A stretch of 50,489 bases of DNA from Anaerolineae bacterium (GTDB lineage Bacteria; Chloroflexota; Anaerolineae; 4572-78; J111), in the NCBI GenBank assembly GCA_016926805.1, contig JAFGNV010000169.1, positions 1 through 50,489 of the forward strand, read 5' to 3'. Numbering within the stretch: the first letter of the stretch is position 1; every line of letters starts with the position of its first letter. The position numbers and the translations under genes are program-made. Under the pieces are notes generated by a model. The model had not been told where the DNA came from. It saw only the letters and a program-made list of their open reading frames with translations, and made no database searches. Shown in pieces: positions 25,896 through 34,582 of this stretch.

Positions 25896-27581
25896 GTGGC
25901 CGGAGAAACCGTTTTAGCGGTTGACGACCGAGAAGACAGTTTAAGATTTTTGCAGGAATATGTTCTGGAGCCAAACGGTTATCGCACGCTTGAAGCCCGA
26001 AACGGGGTTCAGGCGTTGGATCTTATTCAAGAGCAACCCGTCGACCTGATCATCTCAGACCTGGTGATGCCCCAGATGGGTGGCCTGGAACTGCTGGAAA
26101 GCCTGCGTGAAAAAGGTTTGGATATTCCTGCCATTTTGATGACCTTTCATGGCTCGGAAGGCACGGCGGTGCGGGCGTTTCGCCTGGGGGCGCGGGATTA
26201 TATTATCAAACCTTTTGCCATCGACGAAATGCTCAGCGCCATCGACCGGGCCTTGACCGAGGGCCGGCTACGGCAGGAGCGCGACCGCCTGACCCAGACG
26301 GTGCTCAAAGTTAACCAGCAGCTCGAGAGTCGGGTGCAAGAATTGCGTTTTCTGTACGGTATTGGCCGCTCGGTCACTTCGCTCAGAAATGTGGAAGAAA
26401 TCTTAAATCGTATTGTTGAGGCGGCAGTTTATATGACCGAGGCCGACGAAGGTTCGTTGATGCTGGTCGATCCCTCGTCCGGGGAGTTGTATCTTCGCGC
26501 CGCGCGGGGCATGGGCGATAAAAGCTCCAAAACCTTCCGCATGAAAATCGACGACAGTATGGCCGGACAGGTGGTGCGCACGGGACGGCCGGTGATGATT
26601 GGCGGTATCAACGAAGATGATTCCTTTAAGCTCACTACCGGTTACTTTGTCAAAGCTCTGCTGAATGTCCCCTTAAAAACGGCTAATAAGGTAATTGGCG
26701 TGTTGGCAGTTAACAACAAAACCACCTTGCAAGCCTTCACCGACCGGCACCTGAACCTGCTGATGGCCCTGGCCGATTATGCCAGCATTGCCATCCAAAA
26801 TGCTCAATTCTATGCCAAACTCAGTTCCGATGTAGACCGCGCCGAACAATCGAGCCGTGAGTTTGAAAAATTGGTTCAGGCCCGAACCGTCGAATTGGAA
26901 GAAGCCAACCGGCAACTGCTGCGCACCGAAAAGTTGACCGCCCTGGGTTATATGGCTACCGGCGTGGCCAAAGAAATTGAAACGCCCATCAACACCATTC
27001 TGGATAATTTGCACCAGTTCGCCCACCGGGTAGAGCGCACCGAGGATAATCGCCGTTTGCTCCTATCTCTGGAGAAACAGGCCCGGCATTGCCAGCAAAT
27101 TACGCAGAGCCTGCTCGACTTTGCCGGGCAACGGCAATATGAACTTGAAGAAGCCAACCTGAACGACATCATTGAAACCGCCTGGGCCAAATATGGCGAA
27201 ATCCAGAGCAATGACCAGATTGAGTTGGTGCGGGGATTTGACCCACAACTGCCCATGGTTTCGGTGGACGGCAAGCAGATGGAACAGGCGTTGTTTTACC
27301 TTATCCGTAACGCCTGCCAGGCCATGCCGTCAGGGGGCACCTTGCGTATCACCAGCCGGGCCGTTGGCTCCGAAGTTCAAATTATTGTCAGTGATACCGG
27401 TGAGGGGATCTCGCAAGACGATTTGCGCCATATCTTTGACCCATTTTACAAGACCAATCGCCAGACCTATGGCCTGGAACTCTCCATTACTTACGCCATC
27501 ATCAAACGTCACCAGGGTACCATCGAGGTTGAAAGCGCAACAGGTCAGGGCACCACGTTTACCATCCACTTGCCCAAATAA
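25896..27581 (+). CDS. REC-GAF-histidine-kinase-like protein with degenerate kinase motifs
   Basis: A 561-residue cytoplasmic signalling protein. An intact receiver domain (1-120) has Asp10/Asp11, phospho-acceptor Asp55 (IISDLVMP) and Lys105 (IIKPF). A coiled linker, a GAF domain (about 160-305), a second coiled segment, a DHp-like region and a HATPase domain to the end follow. The H-box reads ATGVAKEIETPIN: Lys359 (codon AAA at 26970-26972) stands where the phospho-accepting His should be. The N-box (LFYLIRNACQAM) and G1 box (DTGEGIS) are kept, but the GxGLGL box is altered to TYGLELS. GTG 25896 with AAGGAG seven bases upstream is the start. It is probably a receiver-controlled pseudokinase. 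Confidence 0.88.
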   Translation: MAGETVLAVDDREDSLRFLQEYVLEPNGYRTLEARNGVQALDLIQEQPVDLIISDLVMPQMGGLELLESLREKGLDIPAILMTFHGSEGTAVRAFRLGARDYIIKPFAIDEMLSAIDRALTEGRLRQERDRLTQTVLKVNQQLESRVQELRFLYGIGRSVTSLRNVEEILNRIVEAAVYMTEADEGSLMLVDPSSGELYLRAARGMGDKSSKTFRMKIDDSMAGQVVRTGRPVMIGGINEDDSFKLTTGYFVKALLNVPLKTANKVIGVLAVNNKTTLQAFTDRHLNLLMALADYASIAIQNAQFYAKLSSDVDRAEQSSREFEKLVQARTVELEEANRQLLRTEKLTALGYMATGVAKEIETPINTILDNLHQFAHRVERTEDNRRLLLSLEKQARHCQQITQSLLDFAGQRQYELEEANLNDIIETAWAKYGEIQSNDQIELVRGFDPQLPMVSVDGKQMEQALFYLIRNACQAMPSGGTLRITSRAVGSEVQIIVSDTGEGISQDDLRHIFDPFYKTNRQTYGLELSITYAIIKRHQGTIEVESATGQGTTFTIHLPK

Positions 27582-27614
27582 CCTCAGGAAATATTGAAAA
27601 AATACCTGTCCAAT

Positions 27615-27642
27615 TTGACTCTCTCGTTATCTGCGGTATATT
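27615..27642 (+). promoter_or_regulatory. promoter for the riboswitch-glyA transcript
   Basis: TTGACT (27615-27620) and TATATT (27637-27642) with a 16-base spacer; the transcript would start near 27650, just before the riboswitch. Confidence 0.6.
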
Positions 27643-27659
27643 TCAGCCTGACGAACACG

Positions 27660-27738
27660 CGCTCCGGGTAACTGACGAGACCCGTGGGTTGAACCACAAG
27701 GAAACCTGGAGTGGCCCATGTTAGCCGCTCGTCTGGGC
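27660..27738 (+). ncRNA. ZTP (pfl) riboswitch
   Basis: The conserved ZTP-aptamer blocks occur in order: AACTGACGA (27670-27678), GTGGG and ACCAC (27684-27696), GGAGTGG (27708-27714) and GCCGCTCGTCTGGGC (27724-27738). In known members the first and last blocks read CTGGCG and CGCCTGGGC; here they are CTGACG and CGTCTGGGC, a compensatory change that keeps the helix. The gene downstream is glyA, a usual member of this regulon. It senses the folate-stress alarmone ZTP/ZMP; binding is expected to prevent the terminator at 27742-27769. Confidence 0.85.
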
Positions 27739-27741
27739 TGG

Positions 27742-27769
27742 GCACCGTGCGATTTGCCGGTGCTTTTTT
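27742..27769 (+). terminator. riboswitch-controlled intrinsic terminator
   Basis: GCACCG (27742-27747) pairs with CGGTGC (27758-27763), followed by six T. It begins four bases after the ZTP aptamer and is its expression platform. Confidence 0.85.
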
Positions 27770-27786
27770 GTTAGCCTGAATCGGGC

Positions 27787-27940
27787 CTAGTGCAGTTGGG
27801 CGTAAATACCCCCATAGTAATCCCAAGTTTCAACGCCCAACTGCCAAAGCGTTTCGCGGCAGATTAGCATCATAATAGGCGCTTAACGTTGATAATCGGC
27901 AATCCTTAACTGTAGGCTTAATTACGCCGCGAAACACTAG
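27787..27940 (+). other. inverted-repeat element between riboswitch and glyA
   Basis: Ends CTAGTG (27787-27792) and CACTAG (27935-27940) are inverted repeats. Inside are an 11-bp perfect stem (GCAGTTGGGCG 27792-27802 with CGCCCAACTGC 27834-27844) and a 10-bp perfect stem (GTTTCGCGGC 27851-27860 with GCCGCGAAAC 27926-27935). RNA from it could fold as a three-way junction just ahead of the glyA ribosome-binding site. It may be a structured leader RNA or a small mobile element; there is no coding frame. Confidence 0.55.
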
Positions 27941-27956
27941 AAAGAGAGAATGTACA

Positions 27957-29279
27957 ATGCCGGATATTGTTTTTGAGCTGATCAAAGAAGAAGAACAGCG
28001 TCAAAAAGAAAAAGTTGGTTTGATCCCTTCGGAAAATAACATTTCGCCCGATGTGTCGGCAGTGTTATCTTCCTGTTTGTCCAGCAAATATTCCGAAGGT
28101 TACCCGGGGCGGCGTTATTACGAGGGGAACCAGATTGTGGACAAACTGGAGAACCTGGCCATTGATCGCCTGAAGGAGTTATTTCAGGTACCTCACGCCA
28201 ATGTGCAAGCCTATTCCGGGTCTCCGGCCAATGCCGCCATCATGTTCGCCTTATTGGAGCCGGGCGAAACCTTGATGGGGTTACAACTTGGCGCTGGTGG
28301 ACACCTGACTCACGGCCATCCCAAGGTGACTTTTTCCGGCAAATACTTCAAATCCGTGCAACACGGCCTGGACGCCGACGACCGGATTGATTTTGAGGAG
28401 ATGCTGGCCCTGGCCTATGAACACCGGCCCAAAATGATCATTACCGGAACCACTTCTTACCCCTTCATCCTCGACTTTGCCAGGTTCCAAGAAGTAGCCG
28501 ATGCGGTGGGAGCGTGGCTGGTAGCCGATATTTCGCACATTACCGGCCTGATCATCGGCGGCGAACATCCTTCGCCGGTGCCCTACGTCGATGTAATTAT
28601 GTCCACCACTCACAAAACCTTTCGCGGTCCGCGGGGGGCCATGATCCTGGCGACGGATCGGGGCCTGGCCAAAGACCCTCAACTGGGCAGCAAAATTGAC
28701 AAGGCCATTATCCCCGGCCTGCAAGGCGGCCCACACGATGCCACCACCGCAGGCATTGCCCTGGCCGCGGAGGAAGCCACCCGGCCGGAATTCAAAACGT
28801 ATGTCCGCCAGATTAGAAAAAATGCAGACACTCTGGCCGCTACCCTGATGGCTGAAGGCATCAAACTGGTGGGCAACGGCACCGAAAATCACCTGATGGT
28901 GGTCGATTTGACCCCCTTCAGCGAAGGATTGGGCACCCAGGCAGCTTTTGCGATGGACATTGCCGGGATTTATGCCAATCGCAATGTTATCCCTAACGAA
29001 CCCTGCTCGCCGTTCTACCCGTCCGGTCTGCGGCTGGGCACGCCGCTGGTTACCACCCGAGGGATGAAAGAGGCTGAGATGGAAAAGGTTGGCCGGTGGA
29101 TCGCCCGCGTCATTGATATTGTCAAAGGCGAAACCCTGCCTATTGATAAAAAGGAGCGCGGGCCATTTATTAAAACCTTCAAACAAAAGGCCGTAACCAA
29201 TCCCGAATTACTGGCCATCAGCGAGGAAGTGAAAGCGATGGCCAGTCAATTTCCGCTGTTTACGTGGGGTGGGGAGTAG
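27957..29279 (+). CDS. glyA: serine hydroxymethyltransferase
   Basis: PLP enzyme that converts serine and tetrahydrofolate to glycine and methylene-tetrahydrofolate in the cytoplasm. The 440-residue product has the family blocks LIPSENNISPDV (canonical SEN), KYSEGYPGRRYYEGN, GHLTHGH, ADISHITGLI, the PLP-lysine motif STTHKTFRGPRG (Lys220) and PGLQGGPHDATTAGIA. The usual SENF/YxS and ADMAHIAG sequences vary slightly, so it is a somewhat divergent member. The start is ATG 27957 after a weak GAAAGAGAG element. Regulation by the upstream ZTP riboswitch is expected. Confidence 0.93.
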   Translation: MPDIVFELIKEEEQRQKEKVGLIPSENNISPDVSAVLSSCLSSKYSEGYPGRRYYEGNQIVDKLENLAIDRLKELFQVPHANVQAYSGSPANAAIMFALLEPGETLMGLQLGAGGHLTHGHPKVTFSGKYFKSVQHGLDADDRIDFEEMLALAYEHRPKMIITGTTSYPFILDFARFQEVADAVGAWLVADISHITGLIIGGEHPSPVPYVDVIMSTTHKTFRGPRGAMILATDRGLAKDPQLGSKIDKAIIPGLQGGPHDATTAGIALAAEEATRPEFKTYVRQIRKNADTLAATLMAEGIKLVGNGTENHLMVVDLTPFSEGLGTQAAFAMDIAGIYANRNVIPNEPCSPFYPSGLRLGTPLVTTRGMKEAEMEKVGRWIARVIDIVKGETLPIDKKERGPFIKTFKQKAVTNPELLAISEEVKAMASQFPLFTWGGE

Positions 29280-29419
29280 TGATAGGAGGTTTGTGGTCAG
29301 AGAAAGTAAGTTTTGGCAGATAGGACCTTCCCCGTCTTTGACCTGCAAAATCATATGCAAATGAAATTGTCCCGCTATTGGGCTATTCGCCCGCCCTATG
29401 GTAGAATTTCCTATCTGAG

Positions 29420-30409
29420 ATGGAAAAATCAACCAGCACTCAAATTCAAGTAATCGGGCACCAGTGGGCCGTTGACTTGCTCACCCGACAGGCCACCACC
29501 GAGCGTCTGCCCCAGGCGTTGCTCCTGACCGGGCCGGGCAACGTGGGCAAGAGTACGGTAGCTCGCTATTTTGCCCAATTCCTCAACTGCCGGGAAGATG
29601 ATAAACCTTGCGGCAAATGTGGGTCTTGTCGCAAATTGGTCAGCGGCAACCATCCCGACGTGCGGATTTGGGATGATGAGGGTGAAGCCATCAAAATCGA
29701 CCAGATTCGAGAGTTGCAGCGGGAACTGGCTCTATCGCCCTACGAGGGGCAATACCGGGTAGTTCTATTATGTAATTTTGAGCGGGCCACGCTCAGCGCG
29801 GCCAATGCTTTGCTCAAAACGCTGGAGGAACCCAACCCGCAAGTGGTGCTCATCCTCACTGCTGCCGATTCGGGGGCCCTGCTGCCAACAATTGTGTCTC
29901 GCTGCCAGGGATTAGCCCTGCGGCCATTGCCCGCTTCAGAGATGGTGGCCGCCTTACAAAAGCGCTGGCACATTTCGCCGGAGCAGGCGGAATTACTGAC
30001 CCGGTTGGCCGCCGGTCGATTGGGCTGGGTGATTCGCGCTCTGGAAGATGAGAACCTGTTGGCGCGGCGAGAGCGATTTTTTCACGATCTCCTTGATCTC
30101 CTGGCGATGGATCGGGCCGGACGGCTGGCGTATGCTTCCGACCTCAGCCACGATTCCTCCCTGGTCAAAGAAACCCTGGTTTCGTGGCTGACCGTCTGGC
30201 GCGACTTGTTGTTGTTACTCAGTGACAGCCAGACCAAGATTCTGAATCTGGATTGGCAGGAGACGTTGCAGAGTCTGGCCAATCAAAGTACCTTGATCCA
30301 GGCGCAACAGATGGTTGTCAGATTGCGCGCGGCGTTGGCAAATCTGGAATATAATGTTAACCCCAGGCTCAACCTGGAGGCTGTTTTACTAAAAATGCCA
30401 AAATATTGA
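29420..30409 (+). CDS. holB: DNA polymerase III delta-prime subunit
   Basis: Clamp-loader subunit of 329 residues. It has the P-loop GPGNVGKSTVA (about 33-43), a four-Cys zinc module (CREDDKPCGKCGSCRKL), a DEAD-like position changed to the inactive form and the SRC motif (IVSRCQ). These are all typical of delta-prime, including the zinc module shared with DnaX. The gene precedes a YaaT/PSP1 gene, an order also known from Firmicutes (holB-yaaT). A likely promoter, TTGGGC-N18-TAGAAT, ends about 10 bases before the ATG. Confidence 0.9.
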   Translation: MEKSTSTQIQVIGHQWAVDLLTRQATTERLPQALLLTGPGNVGKSTVARYFAQFLNCREDDKPCGKCGSCRKLVSGNHPDVRIWDDEGEAIKIDQIRELQRELALSPYEGQYRVVLLCNFERATLSAANALLKTLEEPNPQVVLILTAADSGALLPTIVSRCQGLALRPLPASEMVAALQKRWHISPEQAELLTRLAAGRLGWVIRALEDENLLARRERFFHDLLDLLAMDRAGRLAYASDLSHDSSLVKETLVSWLTVWRDLLLLLSDSQTKILNLDWQETLQSLANQSTLIQAQQMVVRLRAALANLEYNVNPRLNLEAVLLKMPKY

Positions 30410-30425
30410 ATCTAGAATATTCGGG

Positions 30426-30482
30426 GTTTTCTCGTTTCCAAACCGGGTTTGGGTCCAAACTGAGTTTGGGAACGAGAAAAAC
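30426..30482 (+). repeat. long imperfect stem-loop between holB and the yaaT-like gene
   Basis: GTTTTCTCGTTTCCAAAC (30426-30443) pairs, with one slip, with GTTTGGGAACGAGAAAAAC (30464-30482). The CTCGTT / GGGAACGAG ends and an internal ACTGAG recur in degenerate form at 42714-42743. It is probably a dispersed palindromic repeat that could also attenuate read-through. Confidence 0.55.
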
Positions 30483-30510
30483 ATCCGAACGTTTTGAAGT
30501 GAGAAAAACT

Positions 30511-31368
30511 ATGCCCAAAGTTGTTGGCGTAAGATTTCAACCGACTACCAAAATCTATTTTTTTGATCCCGCTCAGGATGAGGACCTGCAAGTGAATGAC
30601 CGCCTTGTGGTGGAAACAGCACGCGGCACCGAGATGGGGATGGTGGCGATGCCGGTCCACGAGGTGTCTCAAGACGAGATCAAGGGCAAGCTCAAACAAG
30701 TGGTTCGCAAAGCTACCCCCGTGGACTTGATAGAGGCCGAAAAATATAGGATGGAAGAGCCAGCGGCTCTGGAAAAATGCAAGGAACTGGCCGGCAAATT
30801 GAATGTGCCGATTAAAGCTTTGCAGGCTGATTACAATTTTGATGGTTCTCGGTTGGTGTTTTCCTTTGTCGCCGAACAGCGGGTTGATTTTAGGGAATTA
30901 GCCAAAGAATTGGCCCGATCTCTACGCACCCGCATTGAAATGAAGCAGGTAGGGGCGCGGGATGAGACCAAAATCATCGATGGTTATGGTCGCTGCGGCC
31001 GCCAGTTGTGTTGCTCAAGCTGGCTCACCGATTTCCATCCCGTATCCATCCGGATGGCCAAGCGGCAGAGCCTGCCCCTGGCCCCCTCAGAAATCTCCGG
31101 GATTTGTGGTCGCCTGCTGTGCTGCCTGGCCTACGAGGACGAGTTCTACGCGGAAGTAATGGGCCGGATGCCCAAAATCAACAGTCAGGTCATAACCCCT
31201 CAGGGAGTCACGGCCAAGGTTCGGGGAATAAACGCCCTCAAAGAAACGCTACTCCTGGAGGTAGAAACAGAAGAAGGCTCAACCTATCTTGAAATCGAGG
31301 CCAGCGAAGTTGAACTTGTAACCGATAAGACCAGAAAACCGAGACGTAAACCGGACCGGGGCAGATAA
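30511..31368 (+). CDS. ricT: PSP1-domain protein, YaaT/RicT family
   Basis: A 285-residue cytoplasmic protein. The start is ATG 30511 (MPKVVGVRF), the conserved family N-terminus; an open extension upstream to 30406 consists of repeat sequence. The PSP1 domain covers about 20-110. The C-terminal part has the Cys-rich blocks GRCGRQLCCSSWL and GICGRLLCCLAYE, which in Bacillus RicT contribute to an iron-sulfur cluster of the RicAFT complex. RicA and RicF are not visible here. Its placement after holB matches the known holB-yaaT order. It may act in RNA maturation or signalling; the exact role in this organism is unknown. Confidence 0.88.
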   Translation: MPKVVGVRFQPTTKIYFFDPAQDEDLQVNDRLVVETARGTEMGMVAMPVHEVSQDEIKGKLKQVVRKATPVDLIEAEKYRMEEPAALEKCKELAGKLNVPIKALQADYNFDGSRLVFSFVAEQRVDFRELAKELARSLRTRIEMKQVGARDETKIIDGYGRCGRQLCCSSWLTDFHPVSIRMAKRQSLPLAPSEISGICGRLLCCLAYEDEFYAEVMGRMPKINSQVITPQGVTAKVRGINALKETLLLEVETEEGSTYLEIEASEVELVTDKTRKPRRKPDRGR

Positions 31369-31381
31369 TTGCAGCGGCCGT

Positions 31382-33805
31382 TCAGTTTACGGCTAACTTG
31401 GCCACGGTCACTCCCTCACCGCCCTCGCCTTCCTCGCCGGAGCGATACGAAGAAACTTGCGGATGATCGCTCAATTTTTGGCGCACCACCTGGCGTAGCA
31501 CCCCACTGCCCTTACCATGAATGAGCCGCACCCACGGCAACTGGGCCGAGAAGGCCTGGTCCAAATATTTGTCCAGTTGTAGCAAGGCTTCTTCGGCCAC
31601 CAATCCTCGCAAATCCAATTCCAGGCCCGGCGATTCGGCCGGGGGAACTTTTATGTTGCGTTCAACCACTTCCGGCGTGGTAATGGCGGCCTTCTGCCGC
31701 AGTTCCACCTCGGCCAACGGCACGGTGGTACGGAAGCGGCCCAACTGGACTTCAACCTGTTTGTTTTGCACAGCCACAACCTGGCCGCTGGTGTTGAACT
31801 GCCGCACAAATACTTTATCGCCAGGTTCAATGTCTCCTCGTTTCCCGCGCTTTTTCGGCGGGAGTGGCGCCGGCGGGGTCTCCGGAACTTGGCCGGCCTC
31901 GAGGCCGGCCAACCGTTCTTCAATTTCCTCAACCGCATCGGTTTCAGGGTGAGGCAGCGCATCCTGGTTGGCCTCTGCTACAGGCAGAACTTGCGGTAGC
32001 AATTCTTGGGCTTGCTCTTTTAAACGCCTGATTTCCTCGCGTACCGCTTTGATTTCGCCACGAGCATCGGCCCGCGCCGCGTTGAGAATCTCGCGGCGTT
32101 CGGCATCGATCTCTTCCAGGCGACGGCGAAGCTCCTGGTTATAAGCCTCGGCTTGTTCTTGTTCCTTTTGGGCCAGGTGATGGGCCTGACGCGCCGCTTC
32201 GGTTTGCGCCTTGATTTCCGCCAGCATGGCCTCAACCTGTTGCGCGTCTTCGCCCACCAATCCCTGCGCTCGATTGATGATCTCTGGTAACAATCCCAAC
32301 CGTTGGGCAATAGCAAACGCATTGGAGGCTCCCGGCAGGCCAATGAGCAGGTGGTAGGTTGGGGCCAGGGTTTTCAGGTCAAACTCCAGGCTGGCGTTGG
32401 TTACGCCAGGGGTGGTATGCGCGTAAGCCTTTAGTTCGGAGTAGTGAGTGGCCACAAAGGTGGTAACCTGTTGTTCTAGCAGATGAGACAGGATGGAACG
32501 GGCCAGGGCCGAACCTTCTATCGGATCGGTGCCTGCTCCCAATTCATCCAAAATTACCAGGGAATGTTGGTCACACTGCTTCAAAATTTGCACAATGTTG
32601 GTCATGTGAGAGGAAAAGGTCGACAGACTTTGCTCAATAGATTGCTCATCGCCAATATCGGCAAAGATGTGATTGAATACCGGCAGGATAGACCCCTTAT
32701 TGGCAGGAATCCGTAAACCGGCCTGGGCCATGATGGCCAGCAAGCCAACGGTTTTGAGCGAAACGGTTTTGCCCCCCGTGTTGGGGCCGGTGATGACCAA
32801 AATCTGGGTATCGTTGGGCAAGGTCACATCAATGGGCACAACAGTGACAGGATCGAGGAGGGGATGTCGAGCGGCGATCAGGTCGAAGGAGGGCGTCGGT
32901 TTCACCTGCTCATCATTTAGGGCGTATAATTTTGGTTCGGTGGCATCAGTGGCCTGGGCGTATTTGGCTTTGGCAAACGCCAGATCAAGGTCGGCCAGCG
33001 CCGCGACGGTGTGATCGATAAGGCGGCCGTGGCTGCTGACTGCGTCGCATAGTTCGGCCAGGATGCGGTGAATTTCCTCGGTCTCGGCCAATTGGAGTTG
33101 GCGCCACTGGTTGTTTAGCTCAACCGTGACCATCGGTTCAATAAAGAGCGTGGCCCCGCTGGCACTCTGATCATGCACCACGCCCTGAATTTTGCCTTTG
33201 AATTCTGCCTTGAGCGGCACCACGTACCGCCCTTCCCGCTGGGTGACGAGCGTTTCCTGGAGATAGTGACTATACTGGGACGAGGATACAATCCGCCTCA
33301 ATTTTTCCATCAGCCGATTGTACACTGTATCCAGCTCACGGCGGATGCGGGCCAGGGCGGGGCTGGCATTACTTTTTACCTCGCCGCGCTCATCAATGGC
33401 CTGGCCAATCTGGTTGACCAGGCCGGGACATTCTTCGATGCGTCCGGCCATATCGGCCAGGCGGGGATAGGCTTCCTGTAGGTGGCTGACGTTGCGTTGC
33501 AAACTTCGGGCCGCAATCAGCGTCTGGCGTATTTCCAGTAGTTCCAGGGCAGTTAAAACCGCGCCGCGCCGCGTTCGCGCCACCAACGGGCGCACATCGC
33601 GAGCGCCCCCAACGCCAAGATTAGGTTTTACCGATAGCAGTCGATCAGCTTCAGTTGTTTCCGCCTGCCAGGCTTGGGCCTCACTTAAATAAGGAGACGG
33701 TTGCAGGGCCAGCGCCAGGTCTCGGCTGGCTGAGAACATGGTGTATTGGGCTAATTTTTCTAAGATTTTTGGATATTCAAGGGTGTTGAGGTGTTTCTGC
33801 TGCAT
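31382..33805 (-). CDS. mutS2: MutS2 family ATPase with Smr domain
   Basis: An 807-residue MutS paralog lacking the mismatch-recognition domains. The clamp/lever region (about 1-290) includes REGRYVVPLKAEFKGKIQG and HDQSASGATLFIEP. The ATPase region has Walker A GPNTGGKTVS, Walker B LVILDELGAGTDP and ATHYSELK. A long coiled-coil (about 515-610), a KOW-like segment (GDKVFVRQFNTSGQVV) and a C-terminal Smr nuclease domain (LDLRG...HGKGSGVLR) complete it. MutS2/RqcU acts on stalled, collided ribosomes and on recombination intermediates. It follows cvpA by 14 bases, a conserved pairing. Confidence 0.95.
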   Translation of the reverse strand: MQQKHLNTLEYPKILEKLAQYTMFSASRDLALALQPSPYLSEAQAWQAETTEADRLLSVKPNLGVGGARDVRPLVARTRRGAVLTALELLEIRQTLIAARSLQRNVSHLQEAYPRLADMAGRIEECPGLVNQIGQAIDERGEVKSNASPALARIRRELDTVYNRLMEKLRRIVSSSQYSHYLQETLVTQREGRYVVPLKAEFKGKIQGVVHDQSASGATLFIEPMVTVELNNQWRQLQLAETEEIHRILAELCDAVSSHGRLIDHTVAALADLDLAFAKAKYAQATDATEPKLYALNDEQVKPTPSFDLIAARHPLLDPVTVVPIDVTLPNDTQILVITGPNTGGKTVSLKTVGLLAIMAQAGLRIPANKGSILPVFNHIFADIGDEQSIEQSLSTFSSHMTNIVQILKQCDQHSLVILDELGAGTDPIEGSALARSILSHLLEQQVTTFVATHYSELKAYAHTTPGVTNASLEFDLKTLAPTYHLLIGLPGASNAFAIAQRLGLLPEIINRAQGLVGEDAQQVEAMLAEIKAQTEAARQAHHLAQKEQEQAEAYNQELRRRLEEIDAERREILNAARADARGEIKAVREEIRRLKEQAQELLPQVLPVAEANQDALPHPETDAVEEIEERLAGLEAGQVPETPPAPLPPKKRGKRGDIEPGDKVFVRQFNTSGQVVAVQNKQVEVQLGRFRTTVPLAEVELRQKAAITTPEVVERNIKVPPAESPGLELDLRGLVAEEALLQLDKYLDQAFSAQLPWVRLIHGKGSGVLRQVVRQKLSDHPQVSSYRSGEEGEGGEGVTVAKLAVN

Positions 33806-33819
33806 TCAGGTTCAATTTT

Positions 33820-34464
33820 TTATTGCAATAATTGTAAGAGCTGGTTGAGGATATCGGCGTTGCGCGGAGCAAATCTGGAAACCGAGGTGAACAGCAGAAT
33901 CAGCACTTGATTAAAATAGGGTACCAGGATGGAGTTGTGCATGTTGGTAGTGATTCCCCGGGTGAAACTGCCGGCTTGCTCAAGGGGCACCTCAGCCGGT
34001 TGAAAGATAAATTGGAGCAGACCCAAAATGAGGGCAATCCACAGGCCAGTCAAGATGAACCCCATGATGGCTCCCCCAATCATATTTAGTGGGCCAACCA
34101 CAAACCGTTGGGTCGCCGACTTTGCTGCCTCGGCCAGGGGGTCCTCCTTACTCTTCTTTTTTTGTTTTCTCTCTTCCGGAGGTGTGCTCAAGGCTTTGAT
34201 AATTAATCCAATCCCCACCGAAAATACAATTATCAGAATCAAAAATGCCAACGTATCACTACCGAGGGCGGGCAAGCCCACACCCTGCAAAATACGAACA
34301 CTAAAGGGTTTGTAAAGCCACAATGTTGCTACCAGGGCCAACCACATGCTAATGATAGAGATCAACTGCGGCAATACCCCCCTGAGGATACCTATCAAAA
34401 TCCCGACCCCCAGAAGAACACCGATCAGGATGTCTAGCGGATTTATTCCGGCAATTTGGTTCAT
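33820..34464 (-). CDS. cvpA: CvpA-family membrane protein
   Basis: A 214-residue protein with four hydrophobic segments: two in the N-terminal 60 residues (NPLDILIGVLLGVGILIGIL), one at about 70-92 and one at about 125-150. A highly charged KQKKKSKED loop separates them. The GxxxG-rich first helix is typical of CvpA. It sits directly upstream of mutS2, as in many bacteria. The family has been linked to colicin V production and envelope stress; the molecular role is unclear. Confidence 0.85.
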   Translation of the reverse strand: MNQIAGINPLDILIGVLLGVGILIGILRGVLPQLISIISMWLALVATLWLYKPFSVRILQGVGLPALGSDTLAFLILIIVFSVGIGLIIKALSTPPEERKQKKKSKEDPLAEAAKSATQRFVVGPLNMIGGAIMGFILTGLWIALILGLLQFIFQPAEVPLEQAGSFTRGITTNMHNSILVPYFNQVLILLFTSVSRFAPRNADILNQLLQLLQ

Positions 34465-34582
34465 AATTCAATCTCCTGTTTTGGAGAAATGGGTCAAGTT
34501 CTTAATATCGGTCGCTTCAGCCGCAGACTCAACCTGCTGACATACCCAAGATCATTGAAGACCCTAACGGCCTCCGAGGTAT

